A DNA stretch of 64,000 nucleotides, taken from assembly GCA_045125935.1 (NCBI GenBank), contig JBGVNW010000068.1, positions 1 to 64,000 of the forward strand, read 5' to 3'. Numbering within the stretch: position 1 is the stretch's first letter; every line of letters starts with the position of its first letter. This document shows positions 25,846 to 31,350 of the stretch, piece by piece. Source of the DNA: CAG-877 sp045125935. GTDB lineage: Bacteria; Bacillota_I; Bacilli_A; RF39; UBA660. The translations under genes were made by a program, and so were the position numbers. The notes under the pieces were generated by a model. The model ran no database searches, had not been told where the DNA came from, and was given only the letters and a program-made list of their open reading frames with translations.

Positions 25846-26649
25846 ATGCAGTTAAATACTATTTTTAATGAAGATTGTCTGAATACTATGAGAGCGATGC
25901 CAGATGGTGTGATTGATCTTGTTATCACATCTCCACCGTATGACGATCTTCGAAATTATAAAGGTTATTCTTTTGATTTTGAAAGCATTGCGAAGGAATT
26001 GTTCAGAGTAGTAAAAGAAGGTGGTGTTGTAGTTTGGGTTGTAGGTGACGCTACAGTGGACGGTAGTGAAACTGGAACTTCTTTCAAACAAGCACTTTTC
26101 TTCAAAGAAGTTGGGTTCAATCTTCATGATACGATGATTTATATGAAGAATAACCCAATGCCCCAGACAGGCAAACGATATAATCAATGTTTTGAATATA
26201 TGTTCGTGCTGTCAAAAGGAACACCAAAAACTTTCAATCCAATAACGGAAGAAACAAAATATAAGGGTGTTGCTAACATGAAGAACAGGGGCAAAGATGG
26301 TTCTCTCGACTATCGCAAGATGGAAAGAAAGACCGAAAAGAAAGTTGGAAATATATTTGCATATTCCGTAGGTGGTGGGATATCTACAAAAGATAAAATT
26401 GCATTTCAGCATCCCGCTATCTTTCCAGAAATGCTGGTGAAAGATCAAATAGTCACTTGGAGTAACGAAGGGGATTTGGTTTATGATCCATTTATGGGAA
26501 GCGGAACCACTGCGAAAATATCTATGTTACTGAATAGAAACTGGATTGGCAGTGAGATATCAGCGGAATATGTTAATATAACCAACATCAGATTAAAAGA
26601 CACTGAAGTCGAAATAGATCGAGAAAAAAGTGAAATCGGCTTATGGTGA
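25846..26649 (+). CDS. DNA methyltransferase, beta class
   Basis: 267 aa. The catalytic motif T-S-P-P-Y-D-D-L-R lies near residue 28 and the SAM motif D-P-F-M-G-S-G-T-T near 210. It is related in architecture to the enzymes at 3281 and 4503 but sits alone inside the RNA island. GC content is a little higher than in nearby genes, which may reflect separate acquisition. Confidence 0.87.
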   Translation: MQLNTIFNEDCLNTMRAMPDGVIDLVITSPPYDDLRNYKGYSFDFESIAKELFRVVKEGGVVVWVVGDATVDGSETGTSFKQALFFKEVGFNLHDTMIYMKNNPMPQTGKRYNQCFEYMFVLSKGTPKTFNPITEETKYKGVANMKNRGKDGSLDYRKMERKTEKKVGNIFAYSVGGGISTKDKIAFQHPAIFPEMLVKDQIVTWSNEGDLVYDPFMGSGTTAKISMLLNRNWIGSEISAEYVNITNIRLKDTEVEIDREKSEIGLW

Positions 26650-26687
26650 TTTAATAAATATTATATTTTAACTAATTTATTTTAATT

Positions 26688-26855
26688 ATGAAAAAGTTTT
26701 TTTTAATGGCAGTGCTTGCTTTGTGTATGAGTTCTTGTAACTATTTTTCATCAGAATCACAAGATTCTAATGTTGCTGACACAACAGCAGTTCAAGAAGT
26801 TGTTGATACAGTAGCAGTTGATTCTGTTGTAGTTGCTGATAGCATTGCAGAATAA
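26688..26855 (+). CDS. Small predicted lipoprotein, 55 aa
   Basis: The signal peptide ends in a lipobox-like L-C-M-S-S-C at residues 12-17. The mature part is acidic and low in complexity, rich in Val, Asp, Thr and Ala. Such small lipoproteins occur on Bacteroidetes phages and could modify the host surface. Confidence 0.6.
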   Translation: MKKFFLMAVLALCMSSCNYFSSESQDSNVADTTAVQEVVDTVAVDSVVVADSIAE

Positions 26856-26871
26856 CAACCAATGATGTTAA

Positions 26872-26894
26872 GGGATTTCATATCAAAAAATCCC
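26872..26894 (+). terminator. Hairpin after the lipoprotein gene
   Basis: GGGATTT (26872-26878) pairs with AAATCCC (26888-26894). There is no T-run, so termination is uncertain; it may be a processing element before tRNA-Gly. Confidence 0.4.
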
Positions 26895-26900
26895 ATAAAT

Positions 26901-26972
26901 GCAGAATTAGCACAACGGTTAGTGCGTCGGACTTCCACTCCGAAAATGTCAGTTCGATTCTGATATTCTGCT
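26901..26972 (+). tRNA. tRNA-Gly (TCC)
   Basis: GCAGAAT/ATTCTGC, D-arm GCAC/GTGC, anticodon stem TCGGA/TCCGA with loop CTTCCAC, and T-arm GTCAG/CTGAT. Discriminator T. Confidence 0.93.
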
Positions 26973-26981
26973 CAAATATAT

Positions 26982-27176
26982 TGCGGGGTAGAGCAGAGGT
27001 AGCTCGTCAGGCTCAATACAGAGTAATTCACTGTGACGAATTTGATGTCTATGTAGACGAATGGAAGAGTCGCTTCCCATCAATATTGAGGGATTCAGGC
27101 ATAAGCTCCAGTAAAGGTTCGAGTCCTTTCATAGACACTAACCTGAAGGTCGGAGGTTCGAATCCTCCCCCCGCCA
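26982..27176 (+). tRNA. Initiator-like tRNA-Met (CAT), interrupted in the anticodon
   Basis: Exon 1 is 26982-27015 and exon 2 is 27139-27176. Joined, they give the Met loop CTCATAA on stem TCAGG/CCTGA. The acceptor is TGCGGGG against CCCCGCC, leaving the 1-72 pair mismatched (T-C), a hallmark of initiator tRNAs. The A-T pair in the D-stem (GAGC/GCTC) agrees. T-arm GGAGG/CCTCC. A 123-nt insert splits the anticodon between positions 35 and 36, the same place as in tRNA-Asn. Confidence 0.87.
27016..27138 (+). other. 123-nt tRNA intron-like insert with nested tRNA-like domain
   Basis: A 31-base leader starting ATACAGAG, with an ACAG/CTGT hairpin, is followed by a tRNA-like domain. GTCTATG (27047-27053) pairs with CATAGAC (27130-27136), the D-like arm is GAC/GTC (27056-27071) and the T-arm is AAAGG, loop TTCGAGT, CCTTT (27113-27129). 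Two bases (AC) then meet exon 2. The middle has GCTT/AAGC enclosing CCC/GGG and is not a normal anticodon arm. Confidence 0.78.
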
Positions 27177-27186
27177 CAAATTATAT

Positions 27187-27258
27187 GCTCGTATCGGCTA
27201 ACGGTTAGGCCCCAAGATTTTCATTCTTGTAATCCGAGTTCGATTCTCGGTGCGAGTA
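27187..27258 (+). tRNA. tRNA-Glu (TTC)
   Basis: GCTCGTA/TGCGAGT with two G-T pairs, D-arm GGCT/GGCC-type, anticodon stem CAAGA/TCTTG with loop TTTTCAT, and T-arm CCGAG/CTCGG. Confidence 0.9.
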
Positions 27259-27261
27259 CAA

Positions 27262-27364
27262 AGAGTTAATAGTGTAACGGCAAGCACAACAAGTCCTTTG
27301 GGAATGTTTCCTCGCATCGGGCAATATGACTTGTAAGAGAGTGGTTCAACTCCACATAACTCCC
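27262..27364 (+). other. tRNA-like gene with a 36-base anticodon loop
   Basis: The acceptor is AGAGTTA against TAACTCC (position 1 unpaired). The D-arm region resembles tRNA-Gln (AGTG...CAC with AACGGC). The anticodon stem ACAAG/CTTGT extends to 7 bp (ACAAGTC/GACTTGT). T-arm GTGG/CCAC has loop TTCAACT. The enclosed bases contain a GGAA/TTCC hairpin. Removing about 29 bases would give a 7-base loop, but no unique junction with T at position 33 can be read. Confidence 0.5.
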
Positions 27365-27386
27365 TAAATTTTGAAAAAATAATTTT

Positions 27387-27394
27387 CATAAATA
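27387..27394 (+). promoter_or_regulatory. CATAAATA late-type promoter motif
   Basis: 26 bases before a 43-aa frame. Confidence 0.4.
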
Positions 27395-27419
27395 TAATAT
27401 AAATAATTAATACAATAAA

Positions 27420-27551
27420 ATGATTAAAAGTTTCCCACATATGTCTTTTGGTAAATCACTATTCCCATATAGTGCAAAATCGGCGTATGCTTATTGGCAA
27501 GGACAGGGAGACTGTGTTGAGTATAAAAATCTGGAAAATTGTAAAAGATAA
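27420..27551 (+). CDS. Small hypothetical protein, 43 aa
   Basis: ATG 27420 to TAA 27549-27551, with an upstream late-type motif and a downstream terminator, so it is a self-contained unit among tRNAs. The sequence is Phe/Ser/Tyr-rich with two Cys. No family is recognised. Confidence 0.5.
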   Translation: MIKSFPHMSFGKSLFPYSAKSAYAYWQGQGDCVEYKNLENCKR

Positions 27552-27572
27552 CCAGACAAAGATATAAAGAAT

Positions 27573-27614
27573 AAACTCACACAGTTCATTAAAAAGAAAT
27601 GTGTGAGTTTTTTT
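27573..27614 (+). terminator. Rho-independent terminator
   Basis: AAACTCACACA (27573-27583) pairs with TGTGTGAGTTT (27600-27610), with T's to 27614. Confidence 0.85.
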
Positions 27615-27617
27615 ATT

Positions 27618-27690
27618 GGGGGATTAGTTTATATAGATAGAATACCTGTTTTGCAAGCAGGAGAGAGCGGGGCAGTACCGCTATCCTCCA
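27618..27690 (+). tRNA. tRNA-Ala (TGC) with atypical T-loop
   Basis: GGGGGAT/ATCCTCC, anticodon stem CCTGT/GCAGG with loop TTTGCAA, and T-stem AGCGG/CCGCT. The T-loop is GGCAGTA instead of TTC-type, which would weaken the elbow contact with the D-loop. Confidence 0.8.
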
Positions 27691-27706
27691 CTGTATAAAA
27701 ATATAT

Positions 27707-27826
27707 GGCGAGTTATTACAAAAATCATTATTGAGTACTAGTTAATTAATAATGATGGTGGGTATAACTGTATATTGAAAATCTAGATAAGTAAATATAT
27801 ATGTGGGTTCGATTCCTAACTCGCTT
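27707..27826 (+). other. tRNA-like gene with a hairpin inserted in the D-loop
   Basis: GGCGAGT (27707-27713) pairs with ACTCGCT (27819-27825), then T73. The T-arm TGGG/CCTA has loop TTCGATT. A perfect 9-bp hairpin, ATCATTATT/AATAATGAT (27724-27756), interrupts the D-loop. Around 27769-27795 TTGAAAA sits in a possible anticodon loop (GAA, Phe), again with extra bases. A complete cloverleaf cannot be drawn without removing segments. Confidence 0.45.
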
Positions 27827-27842
27827 CAAAAATAGAGTGAGT

Positions 27843-27942
27843 CTATCAGAAATTACTCTTAAAAAATCCGAATGCTATATCTGATAGCATAGTAAAGGTT
27901 CTGTATATTTAGTCTGGGTATATAGGTGAAAAGGTTCAGACT
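27843..27942 (+). ncRNA. Structured segment upstream of tRNA-Pro
   Basis: CTATCAGA (27843-27850) pairs with TCTGATAG (27880-27887), and AGTCTG (27911-27916) with CAGACT (27937-27942). AAAGGTTCAGAC is shared with the motif at 24632. Function is unknown. Confidence 0.4.
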
Positions 27943-27948
27943 TATTAT

Positions 27949-28021
27949 ATGGTAGTAGTTCAGTTGGTAGAACGCCTGGTTTGGGACCAGGAGGTCGCAG
28001 GATCGTGCCCTGCCTACCATA
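27949..28021 (+). tRNA. tRNA-Pro (TGG)
   Basis: ATGGTAG/CTACCAT, D-arm GTTC/GAAC, anticodon stem CCTGG/CCAGG with loop TTTGGGA, and T-arm GCAGG/CCTGC with loop ATCGTGC. Confidence 0.93.
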
Positions 28022-28028
28022 CAAATAT

Positions 28029-28100
28029 AGGTTCTTGGTGTCAGTGGTAGCATGTTGGTCTCCAAAACCAAAGGGAACTGTTCGAGTCGGTTAGAGCCTG
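28029..28100 (+). tRNA. tRNA-Trp (CCA)
   Basis: AGGTTCT/AGAGCCT, anticodon stem TTGGT/ACCAA with loop CTCCAAA, T-arm AACTG/CGGTT, and G73. Confidence 0.92.
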
Positions 28101-28106
28101 CAAAAA

Positions 28107-28122
28107 AATAATAATTATTATT
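28107..28122. repeat. Recurrent 16-bp palindrome
   Basis: A perfect copy, 13 bases before the TTTGGA of the next promoter. Confidence 0.7.
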
Positions 28123-28158
28123 TTTTACACAAAATTTGGAAGTTTCAAATATTTTTAT

Positions 28159-28166
28159 TATATTTG
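28159..28166 (+). promoter_or_regulatory. Bacteroidetes-type promoter
   Basis: TTTGGA near 28135 and TATATTTG here. It heads the transcript beginning with tRNA-Gln. Confidence 0.75.
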
Positions 28167-28214
28167 TAATGTAAAACAAAAGAGATAGCGATTGCTGTCA
28201 GAGGTCTTTGAAAT

Positions 28215-28285
28215 TGAACTATGGTGTAACGGTAGCACTACAGATTTTGATTCTGTCTGTCTAGGTTCGAATCCTGGTAGTTCAA
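28215..28285 (+). tRNA. tRNA-Gln (TTG)
   Basis: TGAACTA/TAGTTCA, anticodon stem ACAGA/TCTGT with loop TTTTGAT, and T-arm CTAGG/CCTGG. Confidence 0.93.
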
Positions 28286-28312
28286 CAAATAAACAATTTT
28301 CGAGGATATTCA

Positions 28313-28456
28313 CTAATTGGTATAACTAACCCTACCCAAAGGGTGAGTACCAGGGTTGGAAGGAGTACTCAATATAATATCAGTTTAATTGGTTCTAAAT
28401 ACCTGGTAAGGGAGATTGCAGGTTCGACTCCTGTATATTATATATTAGTCAATTAG
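28313..28456 (+). ncRNA. Structured RNA that encloses a tRNA-like element
   Basis: CTAATTG (28313-28319) pairs with CAATTAG (28450-28456). Inside are AACCCT/AGGGTT and GAGTAC/GTACTC hairpins, then the tRNA-like element at 28374-28442. The layout (5' hairpins, then a tRNA-like domain near the 3' end) recalls the three tRNA inserts. Confidence 0.45.
28374..28442 (+). other. tRNA-like element with shortened anticodon arm
   Basis: ATAATAT/ATATTAT is a perfect acceptor stem, the D-arm is GTTT/AAAT with a TTGG loop, and the T-arm is GCAGG, loop TTCGACT, CCTGT. Only 17 bases lie between the D and T arms instead of about 23. They contain CTGGTAA (a Thr GGT-type loop), but no 5-bp anticodon stem can form. 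Confidence 0.45.
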
Positions 28457-28618
28457 AATCCTGATTGCACAGGATGTTGAATATTTGAGATGTAATATTT
28501 TTAACGAGGGATGGCGTGTTGGTATAAACTACTTATAGAAGTTCTTAATATGGAGAAGTGAGTTTATGGTAGTTATAATATTATCCAACTTGCAATATGG
28601 TTGGAATTGTTTAAATTT
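28457..28618 (+). ncRNA. Hairpin-rich intergenic RNA
   Basis: 162 bases without a frame. ACTAC/GTAGT and TCCAAC/GTTGGA (near 28576-28600) hairpins are visible. Probably transcribed spacer of the tRNA operon; no function can be assigned. Confidence 0.3.
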
Positions 28619-28690
28619 GCGGAATTAGTATAACGGTTATTACACAAGTCTTCCAAACTTGATATGTCAGTTCGACTCTGATATTCCGCT
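28619..28690 (+). tRNA. tRNA-Gly (TCC), second intact copy
   Basis: GCGGAAT/ATTCCGC, anticodon stem CAAGT/ACTTG with loop CTTCCAA, and T-arm GTCAG/CTGAT. The sequence differs from the copy at 26901, so it is not a recent duplicate. Confidence 0.93.
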
Positions 28691-28713
28691 CAAAATTTAA
28701 CTAAAAAAAAATT

Positions 28714-29511
28714 ATGGTTAAACCGAGAAAATATAATTATCTTTATAAAATTACAAATTTGATTAATGGTAAATTTTATTATGGAATTCACACCACAGAT
28801 AATTTAGATGATAAATATATGGGTTCGGGAACAAAAATTAATGAAGCATATGAAAAATATGGTGTTGAAAATTTTAAAAAGGAAATTTTAGAATTTTTTG
28901 ACACAAGAGAACTTGCTGCTTTAAGAGAAAGAGAGATTGTTAATGAAGATTTAATTAAAAATCCAAATTGCTACAATATTATATTAGGCGGAGGTAATTT
29001 TACAACTGTTGGAACAGCAACTGTAATTGATAAAGATGGTAATACAATGCAGGTTCCTATTGATGATGAACGAATAAAGAGCGGCGAATTGGTTGGTGCA
29101 ACAAAAGGTCAAAAATCTGGGAAGGTTAAAGTATATATTAATGGTAAGATAACACTTATTTCGACAAGTGATGTGCGATATTTAAATGGAGAATTAAAAA
29201 CTTTTAATATTGGCAAAACATTAGTATGTGACAAAAGTGGAAGATGTTTTATGACATCAATCGATGATAATAGGATTAGGACAGGTGAAATAAATTATTT
29301 TTGGACAGGTAGAATACATAAAGAAGAAACAAAGAAAAAACAAATAGAAACATATAAAAAGACTAAACACCAACAAGGTAGTAAAAATTCGCAATATGGA
29401 ACTTGTTGGATTACAAAAAATGGTATTTCTAAAAAGATTTATAAAAATGAAATAGATTTATACACCAAAGATGGGTGGATAAAAGGTAGAAAAATGCCAT
29501 CTAAACATTAA
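28714..29511 (+). CDS. GIY-YIG homing endonuclease
   Basis: 265 aa. Residues 1-80 form the GIY-YIG domain: Y-L-Y-K-I-T-N near 9, F-Y-Y-G-I-H near 21 and Y-M-G-S-G-T near 35. The Arg/Glu catalytic part lies in A-L-R-E-R-E-I-V-N-E near 70. The C terminus has NUMOD-like repeats with K-S-G-R-C-F and H-K-E-E-T-K-K-K, typical of phage Seg/Mob enzymes. It sits between tRNA-Gly and tRNA-His and probably invaded the tRNA array. Confidence 0.82.
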   Translation: MVKPRKYNYLYKITNLINGKFYYGIHTTDNLDDKYMGSGTKINEAYEKYGVENFKKEILEFFDTRELAALREREIVNEDLIKNPNCYNIILGGGNFTTVGTATVIDKDGNTMQVPIDDERIKSGELVGATKGQKSGKVKVYINGKITLISTSDVRYLNGELKTFNIGKTLVCDKSGRCFMTSIDDNRIRTGEINYFWTGRIHKEETKKKQIETYKKTKHQQGSKNSQYGTCWITKNGISKKIYKNEIDLYTKDGWIKGRKMPSKH

Positions 29512-29542
29512 ATTAAAAAAATAATAATAAAAAATAGAAATT

Positions 29543-29604
29543 AAAGAATCGTACCGCAACTATATTTTTAAATTATTATGGTTAGTTAAAAGTTAAAGAT
29601 TCTT
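29543..29604 (+). ncRNA. Small RNA motif upstream of tRNA-His (copy 2)
   Basis: AAGAATC (29544-29550) pairs with GATTCTT (29598-29604) around ACCGCAA, a T-rich tract and AAATTATTATGG. Compared with copy 1 at 24632 the stem has changed on both sides while the ACCGCAA element is kept. Confidence 0.5.
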
Positions 29605-29611
29605 GTTACAT

Positions 29612-29686
29612 GGTGACTGTAGTTCAGTTGGTTAGAACGCCAGATTGTGGATCTGGAGGTCATCGGTTCAATCCCGATCAGTCACC
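29612..29686 (+). tRNA. tRNA-His (GTG), G-1 encoded
   Basis: G-1 at 29612 is encoded and faces C73 at 29686. GTGACTG/CAGTCAC, anticodon stem CCAGA/TCTGG with loop TTGTGGA, and T-arm ATCGG/CCGAT. The Thg1-like enzyme at 51086 is therefore not needed to make this G-1 from scratch. Confidence 0.94.
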
Positions 29687-29775
29687 CTAAATTTATCAAA
29701 GACAAATGATGATAAAAATGATAGATGCACTTAGTAATCCTTAAAAATCTATTTTAATTTTGTTATATTTATTAT

Positions 29776-30522
29776 ATGGAATGGAAAGATTTGATTAATA
29801 AAAGAAATAAAATAGATGGATTGGATTTGTTGTCATCTATTCCAGATGATACATTGACGGTAGTATTTTTTGATCCTCAATATAGAGGTGTATTGGATAA
29901 ATTATCTTATGGCAATGATGGTAAATCGAGAGGTAAGGATAGATGTGATTTAACACAGATGCCAGAGGATATTATTAAGAAGTTCTTTACGCTTATTGAA
30001 AGCAAATTAAAACCAGATGGGTATTTATTTTTGTGGGTTGATAAATTTCATTTGGTGACAGGTATCTTACCGTGGTTTGAACATACGCCATCTTTATCTC
30101 CTGTTGATTTAATTACTTGGAATAAGAAAAAGATAGGTATGGGATATCGAACTAGGAGAATATGTGAATATTTAATAGTATTACAAAAAACTCCAAGACA
30201 TGCTAAAGCAACTTGGATAATACATAATATACCAGATGTGTGGGACGAAAAAATAACTAATAAAATTCATACACATCAAAAACCTATAGAGTTGCAAAAA
30301 CAAATACTTTTGGCGAAAACAAAAGAAGGGGATTTGGTATGTGATCCAGCATCTGGTAGTTATTCGGTATTTAAATGCTGTAAACTCATAGGTAGAGATT
30401 TTATTGGTGGAGATATTGAATTTGGAGACAATAAAGATATACCAATGTCTGAACTTAAGATGTATATGACAGAAGAAAAGAAAAATGAAGATGTGGTATC
30501 TATTGAAAACTCATTATTTTAG
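29776..30522 (+). CDS. DNA methyltransferase, D-P-Q-Y variant
   Basis: 248 aa. The catalytic motif is F-F-D-P-Q-Y near residue 34, an uncommon variant of D-P-P-Y. The SAM region is C-D-P-A-S-G-S-Y near 195, where the usual G-S-G-T-T is changed to S-G-S-Y-S. H-T-H-Q-K-P precedes it. Both motifs are altered, so activity is likely but not certain. Confidence 0.75.
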   Translation: MEWKDLINKRNKIDGLDLLSSIPDDTLTVVFFDPQYRGVLDKLSYGNDGKSRGKDRCDLTQMPEDIIKKFFTLIESKLKPDGYLFLWVDKFHLVTGILPWFEHTPSLSPVDLITWNKKKIGMGYRTRRICEYLIVLQKTPRHAKATWIIHNIPDVWDEKITNKIHTHQKPIELQKQILLAKTKEGDLVCDPASGSYSVFKCCKLIGRDFIGGDIEFGDNKDIPMSELKMYMTEEKKNEDVVSIENSLF

Positions 30523-30530
30523 TTAAATAT

Positions 30531-30622
30531 AAAGAACTGTTAATTGAGAGACGAATATGGTCGCCTGTTATACAGAGCAGGAAGGAGGTAGATGTGAAAC
30601 GGGAATAATTTTCAAGTTCTTT
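30531..30622 (+). ncRNA. tRNA-like leader before tRNA-Ser
   Basis: AAAGAACT (30531-30538) pairs with AGTTCTTT (30615-30622). Inside are a D-like arm GAC/GTC (about 30550-30562), CCTG/CAGG around a loop with ATACAGAG, and TGAAA/TTTCA. ATACAGAG is the same as the 5' start of the tRNA-Met insert. It may be a relic of the same element family. Confidence 0.4.
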
Positions 30623-30624
30623 TT

Positions 30625-30709
30625 GGAGGTGTGTGATAATGGTAGTCGGGCGGTCTTGAAAACCGTTGGTCGGTAAAACGGCTTGGGGGTTCGAGTCCAT
30701 CCACCTCCG
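30625..30709 (+). tRNA. tRNA-Ser (TGA)
   Basis: GGAGGTG/CACCTCC, anticodon stem GCGGT/ACCGT with loop CTTGAAA, a long variable arm, T-loop TTCGAGT and G73. One mismatch in the T-stem. Confidence 0.9.
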
Positions 30710-30782
30710 CTGGGAGAAACCGCGATCTCGATGGTGTGAAAAAATAGCGGCGTTTTGATAGTTTTCGTTATAAACTATTTTT

Positions 30783-30868
30783 GGAAATAGCAACCTATGA
30801 GGAATAGGGACTGCCTGCTAAGCAGATCGTTCACTTCGGTGGATTGGGGTCGGAACCCAGCATTTCCG
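30783..30868 (+). tRNA. tRNA-Ser (GCT)
   Basis: GGAAAT pairs with ATTTCC. The anticodon loop is CTGCTAA on a 4-bp CTGC/GCAG stem, with a long variable arm (TTCACTTCGGTGGA) and T-stem GGGG/CCAG-type with loop TCGGAAC. A hairpin ATAGTTT/AAACTAT plus T's lies just upstream (30758-30781). Confidence 0.82.
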
Positions 30869-30875
30869 CAAAATT

Positions 30876-31093
30876 GACATCTTAGCTCAGTTGGTAGAGC
30901 ATAACACTTACAGAGTTCTCGATTATCTTTAAAATCGTTGACTGATATGACCGAGATGGTAAAGGTATATACGCAAGAGCGTTAGTACATTTGAGTTCAA
31001 TTCTCAATTAAGTCTGGTTGATAAAGTCGCAAGTTCGAGTCTTGCTATCAGTCCTTAATGTTAGGGTCCTGGGTTCGAGTCCCAGATGTGTCA
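30876..31093 (+). tRNA. tRNA-Lys (TTT), interrupted in the anticodon
   Basis: Exon 1 is 30876-30909 (GACATCT, D-arm GCTC/GAGC, stem TAACA, CTT). Exon 2 is 31055-31093 (TTAA, stem TGTTA, GGGTC, T-arm CTGGG/CCCAG, ATGTGTC, A73). Joining gives the Lys loop CTTTTAA with the insert between positions 34 and 35. Shifting the junction by one base gives CTTATAA (TAT, Ile). Lys is preferred because the T-arm and variable loop look like Bacteroidetes tRNA-Lys. One acceptor pair is mismatched. Confidence 0.83.
30910..31054 (+). other. 145-nt tRNA intron-like insert with nested tRNA-like domain
   Basis: A 31-base leader starting ACAGAGTT is followed by ACTGATA (30941-30947) pairing with TATCAGT (31046-31052). 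The D-like arm is ACC/GGT with a GATGG loop (30950-30966), and an ACGC/GCGT hairpin follows. An anticodon-like arm TTGAG, loop TTCAATT, CTCAA (30991-31007) would read CAA (Leu). The T-arm is GCAAG, loop TTCGAGT, CTTGC (31029-31045). Two bases (CC) then meet exon 2. This is the most complete nested tRNA of the three. Confidence 0.8.
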
Positions 31094-31103
31094 CAGAAAA
31101 TTT

Positions 31104-31187
31104 GGGGTTGCGCCGAAGTTGAAGAGTCGGGGCAGACTGTAAATCTGTTATCGTAAGATTGAGTAGGTTTGAATCCTACCAACCCCA
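31104..31187 (+). tRNA. tRNA-Tyr (GTA)
   Basis: GGGGTTG/CAACCCC, anticodon stem GCAGA/TCTGT with loop CTGTAAA, the long variable arm expected of Tyr, and T-arm GTAGG/CCTAC with loop TTTGAAT. Confidence 0.93.
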
Positions 31188-31192
31188 CGAAG

Positions 31193-31350
31193 AAGCATTT
31201 CAAGTTGTGGTGTACTATAAAATAGTTTCATAAATGGTTGAGACCAAGGTACAAGAATATAGATAAGGTTCTTTAGTTCGAGTGGTTGGAGCGATGAATT
31301 CAACATGGAACTGACAAATGTGACTACGGAAATCATTTGAATGCTTTTTT
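31193..31350 (+). ncRNA. Structured RNA with a D-arm-like element and terminator stem
   Basis: AAGCATT (31193-31199) pairs with AATGCTT (31340-31346), followed by a T-run, so the RNA is closed and terminated by one long-range stem. Inside, GTTC/GAGC (31276-31292) with loop GAGTGGTTG looks like a tRNA D-arm preceded by GGTTCTT. No matching 3' tRNA half (AAGAACC) was found in the window. Confidence 0.45.

Noticed and set aside
26981..27208. A 75-codon frame over the tRNA-Met region
   Set aside because: It is made entirely of tRNA exon and insert sequence, with no protein-like character.
23990..31054. Group I introns in the three interrupted tRNAs
   Set aside because: The inserts are only 118-145 nt, show no P3-P7 core or terminal G, and two do not end exon 1 in U. 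They instead carry acceptor- and T-arm-like elements.
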